Assembly: GCA_025458525.1 (NCBI GenBank)
Contig: JALOSF010000007.1
Coordinates: 1-52,996, forward strand
Reading direction: 5' to 3'
From: Cypionkella sp.
GTDB taxonomy: Bacteria; Pseudomonadota; Alphaproteobacteria; Rhodobacterales; Rhodobacteraceae
DNA length: 52,996 bases
Shown: positions 22,045-30,354 of the stretch, piece by piece
Position numbering within the stretch: position 1 is the stretch's first letter
How the letters are laid out: the number at the start of each line of letters is the position of its first letter
Notes under the pieces: model-generated
The model's database searches: none
Told to the model about the DNA's origin: nothing
Seen by the model: the letters and a program-made list of their open reading frames with translations, nothing else
Position numbers and translations under genes: made by a program

Positions 22045-24834
22045 ATGGCCAAGAAAATGCTCATCGACGCCACCCATCCCGAGGAAACTCGGGTTGTGGT
22101 GGTGGACGGAAACAAGGTCGAGGAATTCGATTTTGAGACCGTCAACAAACGCCAGCTTGCTGGCAACATCTATCTGGCAAAGGTAACGCGGGTCGAACCC
22201 TCGCTTCAGGCGGCCTTTGTCGATTACGGCGGCAACCGGCACGGATTTCTGGCTTTTGCCGAAATCCATCCCGATTACTATCAGATCCCGGTCGCCGACC
22301 GCAAAGCGCTGATCGAAGAAGAACGTGCCTATGCGCGCGCCGAGGAGGAGGAGGAAAACCGCCGCTCGCGCAAGCGCGCGCCGCGCCCCAAGCCCCTGTC
22401 CGAGGAGGCGAAATCCGCCGATGCCGTGACCACGGGACCGGCGGGCATGGATGTCGTCGATCTGGATGACACGGATGCCGAAGGGCACGCCCCGACCGCC
22501 GACGCCGCAGGGCCGGATCATGCTCATGAGCATGACCATGACCACAGCCCCGAAAACGGCGAGGCCGACGAAAAGCCTTACCGCGCGATGGACAACGCCT
22601 CGGAAACCGACGACGAGATCGAATCGATCGCCGAGGAGGACGTGGCCGAGGAAATCAGCGCCCCGCGCAAACCCCGTGCGCGGCGCTACAAGATCCAGGA
22701 AGTCATCAAGGTCCGGCAGATCATGCTGGTGCAGGTGGTCAAGGAAGAACGCGGCAACAAGGGGGCCGCGCTGACCACCTATCTGTCGCTGGCAGGGCGT
22801 TACTGCGTTCTGATGCCGAACACCGCCCGTGGCGGTGGCATCAGCCGCAAGATCACCAATGCCGCCGACCGCAAGAAGCTCAAGGAAATCGCGGGCGAGA
22901 TGGAGGTGCCTGAAGGCGCGGGCCTGATCATCCGCACCGCGGGTGCCAAGCGCACCAAGGCGGAAATCAAGCGCGACTACGAATATCTGATGCGGCTGTG
23001 GGAACAGATCCGCGAGCTGACGCTGAAATCCATCGCGCCTGCCCAGATCTATGAGGAAGGCAACCTGATCAAACGCTCGATCCGCGATCTTTACAACCGC
23101 GAGATCGACGAGGTTCTGGTCGAGGGCGAGGACGGCTTCCGCACCGCCAAGGATTTCATGCGCATGATCATGCCCAGCCATGCCAAGGCGGTGCAGCGCT
23201 ATACCGACCCGACGCCGCTGTTCGCGCGCTATCAGGTCGAAGGCTATCTGGGCGGCATGTTCAACCCGACCGTGCAGCTTAAATCCGGCGGCTATATCGT
23301 GATCGGCATCACCGAGGCGCTGGTCGCCATCGACGTGAACTCGGGCCGCGCGACGAAAGAAGGCTCGATCGAGGAAACCGCGCTGAAAACCAACCTGGAG
23401 GCCGCCGAAGAAGTGGCGCGCCAGTTGCGTCTGCGCGACCTTGCCGGCCTGATCGTGATCGATTTCATCGACATGGAAGAACGGCGCAACAATGCCGCCG
23501 TCGAAAAGCGGCTGAAGGACAAGCTGAAAACCGACCGCGCGCGGATTCAGGTCGGCCGCATCTCGGGCTTTGGCCTGATGGAGATGAGCCGCCAGCGTCT
23601 GCGCCCCGGCATGCTCGAATCGACCACCCAGCCCTGCCCGCATTGCCATGGCACCGGCCTGATCCGGTCTGATGACAGCATGGCGTTGCAAGTGCTGCGC
23701 GCGCTGGAGGAGGAAGGCACGCGCAAGCGGTCCAAGGAGGTGCTGCTGAAGGCGCCGGTGGGGATCATCAACTATCTGATCAACCAGAAGCGCGAACATA
23801 TCGCCCTGATCGAGGCGCGCTATGGCATGTCGGTGCGGATGGAGGCCGACCCGTCGCTGATCAGCCCCGATTACACCATCGAAAAGTTCAAGACCGCGCT
23901 GCGCGTGGTCCCCGAACCGGGGGCGGTGATTTCGGGCAATTCGAGCCTGATGGGCGCGCCCGTGGCCGAGGATGAGGACGAAGACCTGCCGATCGAGGAG
24001 GATGTCGAGGACGACGCCGACACCGACGACGAGGGCGAGGCCGATGACAAGGGCGCGTCCCGGTCAGAGGCGCGCGATGGCGACGGCAACGGCGGCAAGA
24101 AAAAGCGCCGTCGGCGGCGGCGTCGCAAGGGCTCGGGCCCGAACGGCAACGGCAGCGACGAGGCAGGCGGCGACGACGCGGGCACCGACGATGCAGGTTC
24201 GGACGAGCCGGGCGCAGAAGGTGGCCGCGCCGCCGACGCGGGCGAGGACGGGGTCGAAAGTGCGGTCCCGGCGGCAGCCGAGCCTGTGGCGGGGCCTGAT
24301 CCTGTCGTGGCCTCTGACAGCGGGGCCCCCGCGCCAGACGCCGAGGACAAGCCAAAGCGCAGCTCGCGCAGCCGCAGCCGCAAGCCAAAGGCCGACTCCG
24401 AAGGCGAAGCGACGGGCGAAGCGGTCGCAAAGCCTGCACCAAAGTCATCGGCAAAATTGGCGACCGCCGCGGCGGACGTGCCGGCCGCAGAGGGTGACGC
24501 GCCGAAAAAAACGACGCGCAGCCGCAGCCGCAAGCCCAAGGTCGAGGAGGCGGTGACAGAACCCGCGGCCACCGAACCTGTGGCGGCAGAACCTGTGGCG
24601 GCGGAACCTGTGGCGCCCGAACCTGTGGCGCCCGAACCTGCCGCGCCGGCCGCTTTGGCCGAGCCTGCCCCCGTGGTCGAATCGGCGCCTGAACCAGCGC
24701 CAGCGGTGGCAGAACCGGCCGCAGAGCCGCTGGCAGAGGCGCAGGACGCCGCAACGCAGGCCCCTGCCGCGCCACAGGCCGAGGACACGGCCGCAAAGCC
24801 CAAGCGCAAGGGCTGGTGGTCCTTGGGCCGCTGA
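22045..24834 (+). CDS. rne: Ribonuclease E
   Basis: A 929-residue RNase E/G-family endonuclease, the core of the RNA degradosome. The S1 domain begins near residue 35 and is split by a roughly 120-residue acidic, His-rich insert (HAHEHDHDH), as in other alphaproteobacteria. Catalytic Mg-binding acids are Asp430 (LVAIDVNSGR) and Asp473 (IDFIDME), 43 residues apart as in E. coli. The zinc-link is CPHCHG (Cys531 and Cys534). After about residue 620 the protein is disordered: acidic stretches, an RRRRRRRKG patch for RNA binding, and Ala-Glu-Pro repeats. ATG 22045 follows a 406-base leader. Confidence 0.95.
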   Translation: MAKKMLIDATHPEETRVVVVDGNKVEEFDFETVNKRQLAGNIYLAKVTRVEPSLQAAFVDYGGNRHGFLAFAEIHPDYYQIPVADRKALIEEERAYARAEEEEENRRSRKRAPRPKPLSEEAKSADAVTTGPAGMDVVDLDDTDAEGHAPTADAAGPDHAHEHDHDHSPENGEADEKPYRAMDNASETDDEIESIAEEDVAEEISAPRKPRARRYKIQEVIKVRQIMLVQVVKEERGNKGAALTTYLSLAGRYCVLMPNTARGGGISRKITNAADRKKLKEIAGEMEVPEGAGLIIRTAGAKRTKAEIKRDYEYLMRLWEQIRELTLKSIAPAQIYEEGNLIKRSIRDLYNREIDEVLVEGEDGFRTAKDFMRMIMPSHAKAVQRYTDPTPLFARYQVEGYLGGMFNPTVQLKSGGYIVIGITEALVAIDVNSGRATKEGSIEETALKTNLEAAEEVARQLRLRDLAGLIVIDFIDMEERRNNAAVEKRLKDKLKTDRARIQVGRISGFGLMEMSRQRLRPGMLESTTQPCPHCHGTGLIRSDDSMALQVLRALEEEGTRKRSKEVLLKAPVGIINYLINQKREHIALIEARYGMSVRMEADPSLISPDYTIEKFKTALRVVPEPGAVISGNSSLMGAPVAEDEDEDLPIEEDVEDDADTDDEGEADDKGASRSEARDGDGNGGKKKRRRRRRRKGSGPNGNGSDEAGGDDAGTDDAGSDEPGAEGGRAADAGEDGVESAVPAAAEPVAGPDPVVASDSGAPAPDAEDKPKRSSRSRSRKPKADSEGEATGEAVAKPAPKSSAKLATAAADVPAAEGDAPKKTTRSRSRKPKVEEAVTEPAATEPVAAEPVAAEPVAPEPVAPEPAAPAALAEPAPVVESAPEPAPAVAEPAAEPLAEAQDAATQAPAAPQAEDTAAKPKRKGWWSLGR
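24574..24648 (+). repeat. In-frame 15-base tandem repeat in the rne tail
   Basis: GAACCTGTGGCG begins at 24574, 24589, 24604 and 24619, with a variant at 24634, encoding repeated EPVA[A/P]. It gives an Ala/Pro/Glu linker in the disordered C-terminus and is a likely site of length variation between strains. Confidence 0.8.
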
Positions 24835-24854
24835 GTGGCCACAGATAAAGCATG

Positions 24855-24887
24855 GGGCGGCGGGGCAACCTGCCGCCCTTTGTGTTT
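24855..24887 (+). terminator. Intrinsic terminator after rne
   Basis: GGGCGGC (24855-24861) pairs with GCCGCCC (24872-24878), followed by TTTGTGTTTT. It starts 20 bases after the rne stop. Confidence 0.8.
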
Positions 24888-24978
24888 TGCGATGTTTCAA
24901 ACGGCCACGGCGATGTGACACCCCGCCCCCGTGACGCGCCGCGCGCCACAGGCTATGTCGTGGTCAAAGGGGACAGAC

Positions 24979-25737
24979 ATGTTCGGAATCGACCTGATCG
25001 ACGCGGCGCTTGTGCCTGCCATGCTGATCGCGCTGATGGCGGGCGTCTTGTCGTTCCTGTCGCCTTGCGTGCTGCCCATCGTGCCGCCCTATCTGGCCTA
25101 TATGGGCGGCATCTCGATGGGCGAGATGCGCGCAGACGGGGCAGCGCGCCGCCGGGTCATCCTGCCAGCCCTGTTCTTTGTGCTGGGCCTGTCCACGGTG
25201 TTCTTGCTTCTGGGCTTCACCGCCTCGGCATTCGGGGCGTTCTTCTTGCAAAATCAGGTGCTGTTCTCGCGCTTGTCGGGGGCGGTCGTGCTGGTGTTCG
25301 GGCTGCATTTCATCGGGCTGTTCCGCATCCCGCTTCTGGACCGCGAGGCGCGGCTGGATGCGGGGGATCGCGGCGGATCGGCCTTTGGCGCCTATGTCCT
25401 CGGACTCGCCTTCGCCTTTGGCTGGACCCCTTGCATCGGTCCGCAACTGGGCGCGATCCTGTCACTGGCGGCCCAGGAAGGCTCGGTCCAGCGCGGCACC
25501 GTGCTGCTGGGCGTCTATGCGCTTGGCCTTGGCCTTCCCTTTCTTCTGGCCGCCCTGTTCGTCGAACGCTCGCTTGGCCTGATGCAGCGGCTGAAGCCGC
25601 ATATGAAAACCATCGAGCGGGTGATGGGGGCCTTGCTGATCCTGGTCGGGCTTGCCCTTCTGACCGGGGCGTTCACCGATTTCAGCTGGTGGCTCTTGGA
25701 AACCTTTGACCGTTTCGGAATTCCGCTGCTTGGCTGA
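24979..25737 (+). CDS. ccdA: Cytochrome c biogenesis protein CcdA
   Basis: A 252-residue membrane protein of the CcdA/DsbD core family, which carries electrons from thioredoxin across the inner membrane to periplasmic thiol proteins, mainly for cytochrome c maturation. Six hydrophobic segments are visible; the two redox Cys lie in SPCVLPIVPPYLAY (segment 1) and GWTPCIGPQLGA (segment 4). ATG 24979 has AAAGGGG upstream. It follows the rne terminator, so it has its own promoter. Confidence 0.9.
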   Translation: MFGIDLIDAALVPAMLIALMAGVLSFLSPCVLPIVPPYLAYMGGISMGEMRADGAARRRVILPALFFVLGLSTVFLLLGFTASAFGAFFLQNQVLFSRLSGAVVLVFGLHFIGLFRIPLLDREARLDAGDRGGSAFGAYVLGLAFAFGWTPCIGPQLGAILSLAAQEGSVQRGTVLLGVYALGLGLPFLLAALFVERSLGLMQRLKPHMKTIERVMGALLILVGLALLTGAFTDFSWWLLETFDRFGIPLLG

Positions 25738-25797
25738 CGGGTTTTCCCTTATTTCTGCCCAGAATCGCGCCTAGACTGCCCGCGAACGGAGCGGCAG

Positions 25798-27030
25798 ATG
25801 ACAAGGATGGACCCGTTGACCCCGAAGGCACCGGCGCAGGGCGAAAGGCTCTTTCGCCGCAGGGTGTTCTATATTCCGGGCTATGACCCGATCCATCCCC
25901 GCCGCTACCGCGAACTCTACCGCAAGGAAGCCGCAGATCAGGCCGCGATTTCCGGCTATCACATCACTCTGCGCCCCAAGACGACCAAAGGCCCCTATGG
26001 CTGGCGCGTGCAGGGCACCATGGGTGCGGCCATGGCCGAGGCCGATATCGAGGTTCTGGTCTGGTCCGACATAGTGCGCGACAGCATGTCACCCTCGATA
26101 CCCGCGACCTATGCGCAACTGGTGCGCACGGCCTGGGCCTATATCGGGTCGGGCGCGCTGTTCCGGCTGATGCGTTTGCGCAAGGGGCCGGTGATTGCCG
26201 CGCTTTATCCGATCGTGTTCCTGCTTGCGCAACTGGCCTTTGCCTGTGCGGTCGGCTGGGGCCTTGGGTCCATCCTCGCCGCCTGGGTCCATCCGGCGCT
26301 GATGCTGGCCGGGGTGATCCCGGTGCCGTTCATCCTGCGCTGGTTCAAGGCCAAGGATGGCAAGGTCTTTGCCTATTACCTGATGCATGACTATGCCTTT
26401 TCCGCCCGCTGGAACGGGGCCAATCCCCCGGCGCTGGAGCAGCGGATGGCCGAGTTTGGCGCCGCAATCCGCCAGGCGATGGCGGGCGATTATGACGAGG
26501 TGCTGGTGGTCGGCCATTCTTCGGGCGCGCATCTGGGCGTGCAGGTGCTTGCCGATCTGCTGCGCGCGGGGCTGCCGCAGGGGCATCCGCCGCTTGCCTT
26601 TCTGTCGCTGGGTCAGGTGGTGCCGATGGTCAGCTTCCTGCCCGGGGCCACGCGCCTGCGCGCCGATCTGGCCTTTTTATCGACCCGAGACGACATCACC
26701 TGGGTCGATGTGACGGCCCCCGGCGATGGCTGCGCCTTTGCGCTGTGCGATCCGGTCGCGGTGACGGGGGTGGCCCCGCCGGGGCAGCGCTGGCCGCTGG
26801 TGATCTCGGCTGCCTTCACCAAGACGCTGTCGCCCGCCCGCTGGAAGGAACTGCGCTGGCGGTTTTTCCGCCTGCATTTCCAGTATCTTTGCGCCTTTGA
26901 CCGGCCCGGGGATTACGACTATTTCCAGATCACCGCCGGGCCAAGGACGCTGGCCGCGCGCTATGCCGGGCGCGCGCCATCGAACAGCCGCATCACCCGC
27001 GCCGTCAACCGCTTTACATCCACGGCATGA
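25798..27030 (+). CDS. Membrane-associated alpha/beta-hydrolase-like protein
   Basis: A 410-residue conserved protein that I cannot name. The nucleophile elbow VVGHSSGAHLG fits alpha/beta hydrolases (Ser in G-x-S-x-G), and an N-terminal FYIPGYDPIHPRRYRELYR is a probable first strand. Two or three hydrophobic segments in the middle (about 135-190, PIVFLLAQLAFACAVGWGLG) insert between domain halves and should place it at the membrane. ATG 25798 has GGAG upstream. Its stop overlaps the P450 start (ATGA), so the pair is co-translated, suggesting hydrolysis and hydroxylation of one lipophilic substrate (inference). Confidence 0.65.
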   Translation: MTRMDPLTPKAPAQGERLFRRRVFYIPGYDPIHPRRYRELYRKEAADQAAISGYHITLRPKTTKGPYGWRVQGTMGAAMAEADIEVLVWSDIVRDSMSPSIPATYAQLVRTAWAYIGSGALFRLMRLRKGPVIAALYPIVFLLAQLAFACAVGWGLGSILAAWVHPALMLAGVIPVPFILRWFKAKDGKVFAYYLMHDYAFSARWNGANPPALEQRMAEFGAAIRQAMAGDYDEVLVVGHSSGAHLGVQVLADLLRAGLPQGHPPLAFLSLGQVVPMVSFLPGATRLRADLAFLSTRDDITWVDVTAPGDGCAFALCDPVAVTGVAPPGQRWPLVISAAFTKTLSPARWKELRWRFFRLHFQYLCAFDRPGDYDYFQITAGPRTLAARYAGRAPSNSRITRAVNRFTSTA

Positions 27031-28373
27031 CCCCGCCCAAGCCACAGCCCCGCCCTGACCGTGTCTCGCTCTGGCGACACCTGCGCCTGTTCCGGCAAGA
27101 CATCCTCTCGGCCCAGCCTGCGCGGCTTTATCGCGCCTGGATGGCCGAATTCCGCACGCCGTTCTTTCGCAGCTACATGTGCAACGATCCGGCGCTGATC
27201 GATCTGGTGCTGAAAGCCCGGCCCGATGATTTTCCCAAATCGAACCGCATCCGCGAAGGGCTGAACCCGCTTTTGGGCAATTCGGTCTTTGTGACGAACG
27301 GCGAGGTCTGGAAACGCCAGCGCCGGATCATCGACCCCGCCTTCGAAGGCGGCCGGCTGCGCGACACCTTCCCCGCGATGTGGGATGCCGCCTGCGCCGC
27401 CACGGCCCGCCTGCACGCGGGCACGGTCGAGGTCGAGGAGGAAATGAGCCACGCCGCCGCAGACGTGATCTTTCGCACGCTGTTCTCGATCCCGATCGAG
27501 CATCAGATTGCGCAAGACGTGTTCCACGAATTCCGCGCCTATCAGCGCACCCAGCCCATCCTCAACATCGCGGCCTTCCTGCCGCTGCCGCGCTGGATGC
27601 CGCGGCTGCACCGGCGGGCGACGTTGCGTGCGGCTGCCCGGATCCGCGCGCTGATCACCCGCATGACCGAAACGCGGGCGGCCGAGATCGCGGCAGGCAC
27701 GGCACCCGATGACCTGGCCACCAAGATCATGCTGACGCCCGATCCGCAGACCGGCCAAAGGTTCGACACCGAGGAAATGGTCGATCAGGTCGCGATCTTC
27801 TTTCTTGCCGGGCACGAAACCAGCGCCTCGGCCCTCGCCTGGGCGCTTTACCTGCTGGCGACCCACCCGCAGGCCCAGGCCCGTGTCGCGGCCGAGGCCG
27901 CCACCCTGCCCGACCAGCCGGATTTCGCCGCGCTGTCGCGGCTGAAATTCACCCGCGACGTGTTTCGCGAAACCCTGCGGCTTTACCCCCCGGTGCCGAT
28001 GATGGTGCGCGAAAACGCCTGCCCCGAGGTTCTGCGGGGCCGCGCTGTCGCCCCCGGCGCGCAGATCGTGCTGTCGCCCTGGCACCTGCACCGGCACGAA
28101 AGGCTTTGGGCCGACCCCGATTGCTTTGATCCCGACCGTTGGTCCCGGGACGACATCAAGACCTGTGCGCGCGACGCTTACCTGCCGTTTTCCGCAGGCC
28201 CGCGGGTCTGCACCGGCGCGGGCTTCGCCATGGTCGAAGGCACGTTGCTGCTGGCGCACCTGATCCGCAGTTTCCGCTTTGATCCGGTGCCGGGTGATGT
28301 TCCGGTGCCCGTCGCACACCTGACCGTGCGCGCAGCCAACGGAATACGCCTGCGCCTGACCCGCCGCGATTGA
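27027..28373 (+). CDS. Cytochrome P450
   Basis: A 448-residue soluble P450. The I-helix oxygen-activation motif is AGHETSASALAW, the K-helix FRETLRLYPPVP (ExxR), and the heme loop FSAGPRVCTGAGFA with ligand Cys395. It lacks a membrane anchor and needs an external ferredoxin or flavodoxin system, none of which is adjacent. The substrate is unknown; bacterial relatives with this LAGHET/PRVCxGxxFA pattern oxidise fatty acids, alkanes or terpenoids. It is coupled to the membrane hydrolase (ATGA). Confidence 0.93.
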   Translation: MTPPKPQPRPDRVSLWRHLRLFRQDILSAQPARLYRAWMAEFRTPFFRSYMCNDPALIDLVLKARPDDFPKSNRIREGLNPLLGNSVFVTNGEVWKRQRRIIDPAFEGGRLRDTFPAMWDAACAATARLHAGTVEVEEEMSHAAADVIFRTLFSIPIEHQIAQDVFHEFRAYQRTQPILNIAAFLPLPRWMPRLHRRATLRAAARIRALITRMTETRAAEIAAGTAPDDLATKIMLTPDPQTGQRFDTEEMVDQVAIFFLAGHETSASALAWALYLLATHPQAQARVAAEAATLPDQPDFAALSRLKFTRDVFRETLRLYPPVPMMVRENACPEVLRGRAVAPGAQIVLSPWHLHRHERLWADPDCFDPDRWSRDDIKTCARDAYLPFSAGPRVCTGAGFAMVEGTLLLAHLIRSFRFDPVPGDVPVPVAHLTVRAANGIRLRLTRRD

Positions 28374-28454
28374 CGCCTGGAATCCGGCCCCAAGCCCGGG
28401 CGGCCGGCTGCGACGATGTGTGCGGATGGATCGAGCCTGACCGCCGACGCGGGG

Positions 28455-28694
28455 TCAGAGGATTTCGACGCGGTAGCTTTCGATCACCGTATTGGCCAAG
28501 AGCTTTTCGCACATCGCCTTGACCTCGGTCTCGGCTGTGGCGGCATCGGTCTGTGCCAGCTCAAGCTCGATCACCTTGCCCTGGCGCACGCCCGTCACAC
28601 CTGCAAAGCCCAGCGTGCCCAGCGCGTGGCGGACAGCTTCGCCCTGAACATCCAGAACGCCGTTCTTCAGCATGACGGTGACTCGGGCTTTCAT
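28455..28694 (-). CDS. purS: Phosphoribosylformylglycinamidine synthase subunit PurS
   Basis: A 79-residue protein with the PurS ferredoxin-like fold: KARVTVMLKNGVLDVQGEAV is diagnostic, with a GVTGVRQGKVIELEL strand and the C-terminal NTVIESYRVEIL. PurS bridges PurQ and PurL in the FGAM synthase complex. ATG 28694 is preceded by GAGG. It follows purC by 93 bases. The expected downstream partner purQ is missing here and lies at 16846 on the other strand. Confidence 0.93.
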   Translation of the reverse strand: MKARVTVMLKNGVLDVQGEAVRHALGTLGFAGVTGVRQGKVIELELAQTDAATAETEVKAMCEKLLANTVIESYRVEIL

Positions 28695-28787
28695 CGCACT
28701 TCCTCAAAATGGCTGATCGGTTGCGCCCTTCCCTTAACGCCCGCTCCCCTGCGGGGCAAGGGGTCGCGCGGGCCTGACCAGCGCCAG

Positions 28788-29558
28788 CTAATTGATCAAC
28801 GTGGGCTTGGGGCTATGCGTCACGTTGCTTGGCAAGACCCCAAGGCGCCGGGCAAGTTCGGTATAGACATCCGCCATCGGCCCCGGCTCTGCCACCGGCT
28901 GACCATCGCCCCGGTCGATCACGGGCCGCATGTCCCACAGGCGGCAATTGTCGGGGCTGATCTCGTCGGCGATGATCAGGCGCATGTAATCGCCCTCCCA
29001 CACCCGGCCCACCTCGATCCGGAAATCGGCCAGGCGGACGCCCACCCCCATCATCACGCCTGACAGGAAGTCGTTGACCCGCAGCGCCAGCGCGACCACG
29101 TCGTCAAGATCTTGCTGGCTGGCCCAGCCAAAGGCGACGATATGTTCCTCGGCCACCATGGGCGAGGACAGGCGGTCATCCTTGTAATAATATTCCACGA
29201 TCGGGCGCGGCAGGGCAGTGCCTTCGGGGATCCCCAGTTTGGTGGACAACTCGCCCGCGGCAAAGTTGCGCACCACCACCTCCAGCGGCAGGATCTCGGC
29301 CATGCGCACCAGTTGTTCGCGCATGTTCAGCCGCTTGATGAAATGCGTCGGAACCCCGATGCTGTTCAGCCCGGTCATGAAAAATTCCGACAGGCGGTTG
29401 TTCAGCACGCCCTTGCCTTCGGTGCCCTTCGCCTCGCTGGTGACGGGTGCCTCGGACGAGATGCCTTCATCCTTGAAATACTGGATCAGCGTGCCGGGTT
29501 CGGGGCCGTCATAGAGGATCTTGGTCTTGCCTTCATAGACCTTCTTGCGCCGTGCCAT
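28788..29558 (-). CDS. purC: SAICAR synthetase PurC
   Basis: A 256-residue phosphoribosylaminoimidazole-succinocarboxamide synthase, which joins aspartate to CAIR with ATP in purine synthesis. The start MARRKKVYEGKTKILYDGPE is typical, with IKRLNMREQLVR, EVVVRNFAAGEL and the DEISPDNCRLWD signature. ATG 29558 has GGAG at 7 bases; the longer open frame upstream is GC-driven. A hairpin-forming repeat lies 26 bases before the ATG. It is first in a purC-purS unit. Confidence 0.95.
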   Translation of the reverse strand: MARRKKVYEGKTKILYDGPEPGTLIQYFKDEGISSEAPVTSEAKGTEGKGVLNNRLSEFFMTGLNSIGVPTHFIKRLNMREQLVRMAEILPLEVVVRNFAAGELSTKLGIPEGTALPRPIVEYYYKDDRLSSPMVAEEHIVAFGWASQQDLDDVVALALRVNDFLSGVMMGVGVRLADFRIEVGRVWEGDYMRLIIADEISPDNCRLWDMRPVIDRGDGQPVAEPGPMADVYTELARRLGVLPSNVTHSPKPTLIN

Positions 29559-29907
29559 GAACTCTCCGAAACACAAATGCAGTCGGGGGCGGTGAAGCAC
29601 CACCCCCCTGTCGTCGCCCCGCGTATAGGACATGGCACGGGGCGCTGCAAGCGCACAGGCCCGCAAACCCGCGCGGGCAAGGCACATGGCCGCCGGATGA
29701 CGCGGGGCCGGGCGCAGGGCATGGCCTGTCCTGGTGCCGGGCCCCGTTCCGAACCATGCCGCGCCCCGTGGCCGCGACGAATCACAGGGCGCGGCAAAGC
29801 GCGGCATCGCGGCTCTGCCATGCGCTTTGGGCGCGCACGGCCCCTTGCGGCGATGGGCGGTGAAGGGCATATGGAACGGGACATACATCCATCAGGGGGA
29901 CCCACCC
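29559..29907. promoter_or_regulatory. Divergent purC/DUF1476 intergenic region with a leader hairpin
   Basis: 349 gene-free bases. GGGGG-C-GGTG (29585-29594) pairs with CACC-A-CCCCC (29598-29607), one mismatch and a three-base loop, in the purC 5' leader. A related pair, CACGGGGCG near 29637 and CGCGCCCCGT near 29760, could form a longer-range stem. Promoters for both genes must lie here; none is convincing by eye. Confidence 0.4.
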
Positions 29908-30222
29908 ATGTCCACGTTTGACGATCGCGAAAACGCCTTTGAAAACAAGTTCGCCCATGACGCGGAAATGCAATTCCGTGCCGAGGCGCGGCGCAACAAG
30001 CTGGTGGGCCTCTGGGCCGCCGGTCTGATGGGAAAGACGGGTGACGACGCCGCCGCCTATGCGATTTCGGTGGTCGAGGCCGATTTCGAAGAGGCAGGGA
30101 TCGAGGATGTGGTGCGCAAGGTTGCCGCCGATCTTGCCGGGCGCGCCAGCGTGGACGAGGTGCGCGCCAAGATGGCCGAGCTGCTGCCCGTCGCCAAGGC
30201 GCAGCTGATGACCGAGATCTGA
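29908..30222 (+). CDS. DUF1476 protein (zeta-type ATP synthase inhibitor family)
   Basis: A 104-residue all-helical protein. The N-terminal TFDDRENAFENKFAHDAEM and the LVGLWAAGLMG block are diagnostic for DUF1476. In Paracoccus the family member is the zeta subunit, a natural inhibitor of the F1Fo-ATPase that blocks ATP hydrolysis via its N-terminal helix; that role is probable here. ATG 29908 follows CAGGGGG. It is divergent from purC, a common arrangement in the family, and is closed by a strong terminator. Confidence 0.85.
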   Translation: MSTFDDRENAFENKFAHDAEMQFRAEARRNKLVGLWAAGLMGKTGDDAAAYAISVVEADFEEAGIEDVVRKVAADLAGRASVDEVRAKMAELLPVAKAQLMTEI

Positions 30223-30246
30223 GCCAACACCGAGCCAGCTTGTGCG

Positions 30247-30275
30247 GGGCCGCCGTCGGGCGGCCCTTTGCATTT
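30247..30275 (+). terminator. Intrinsic terminator after the DUF1476 gene
   Basis: GGGCCGCC (30247-30254), loop GTCG, GGCGGCCC (30259-30266), then TTTGCATTTTT. It begins 24 bases after the stop codon. Confidence 0.88.
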
Positions 30276-30354
30276 TTGAACAGCAATTTATCCGTTAAGG
30301 GGCTGTTTGCCCTCAGCTTGCCATGGTCGCCGTAGGTGACACAGGGCAAGGGCG

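Noticed and set aside
22033-24949. Two long minus-strand frames opposite rne, one very Ser/Ala/Gly-rich
   Set aside because: They mirror the acidic and repeat-containing rne sequence; no family motifs.
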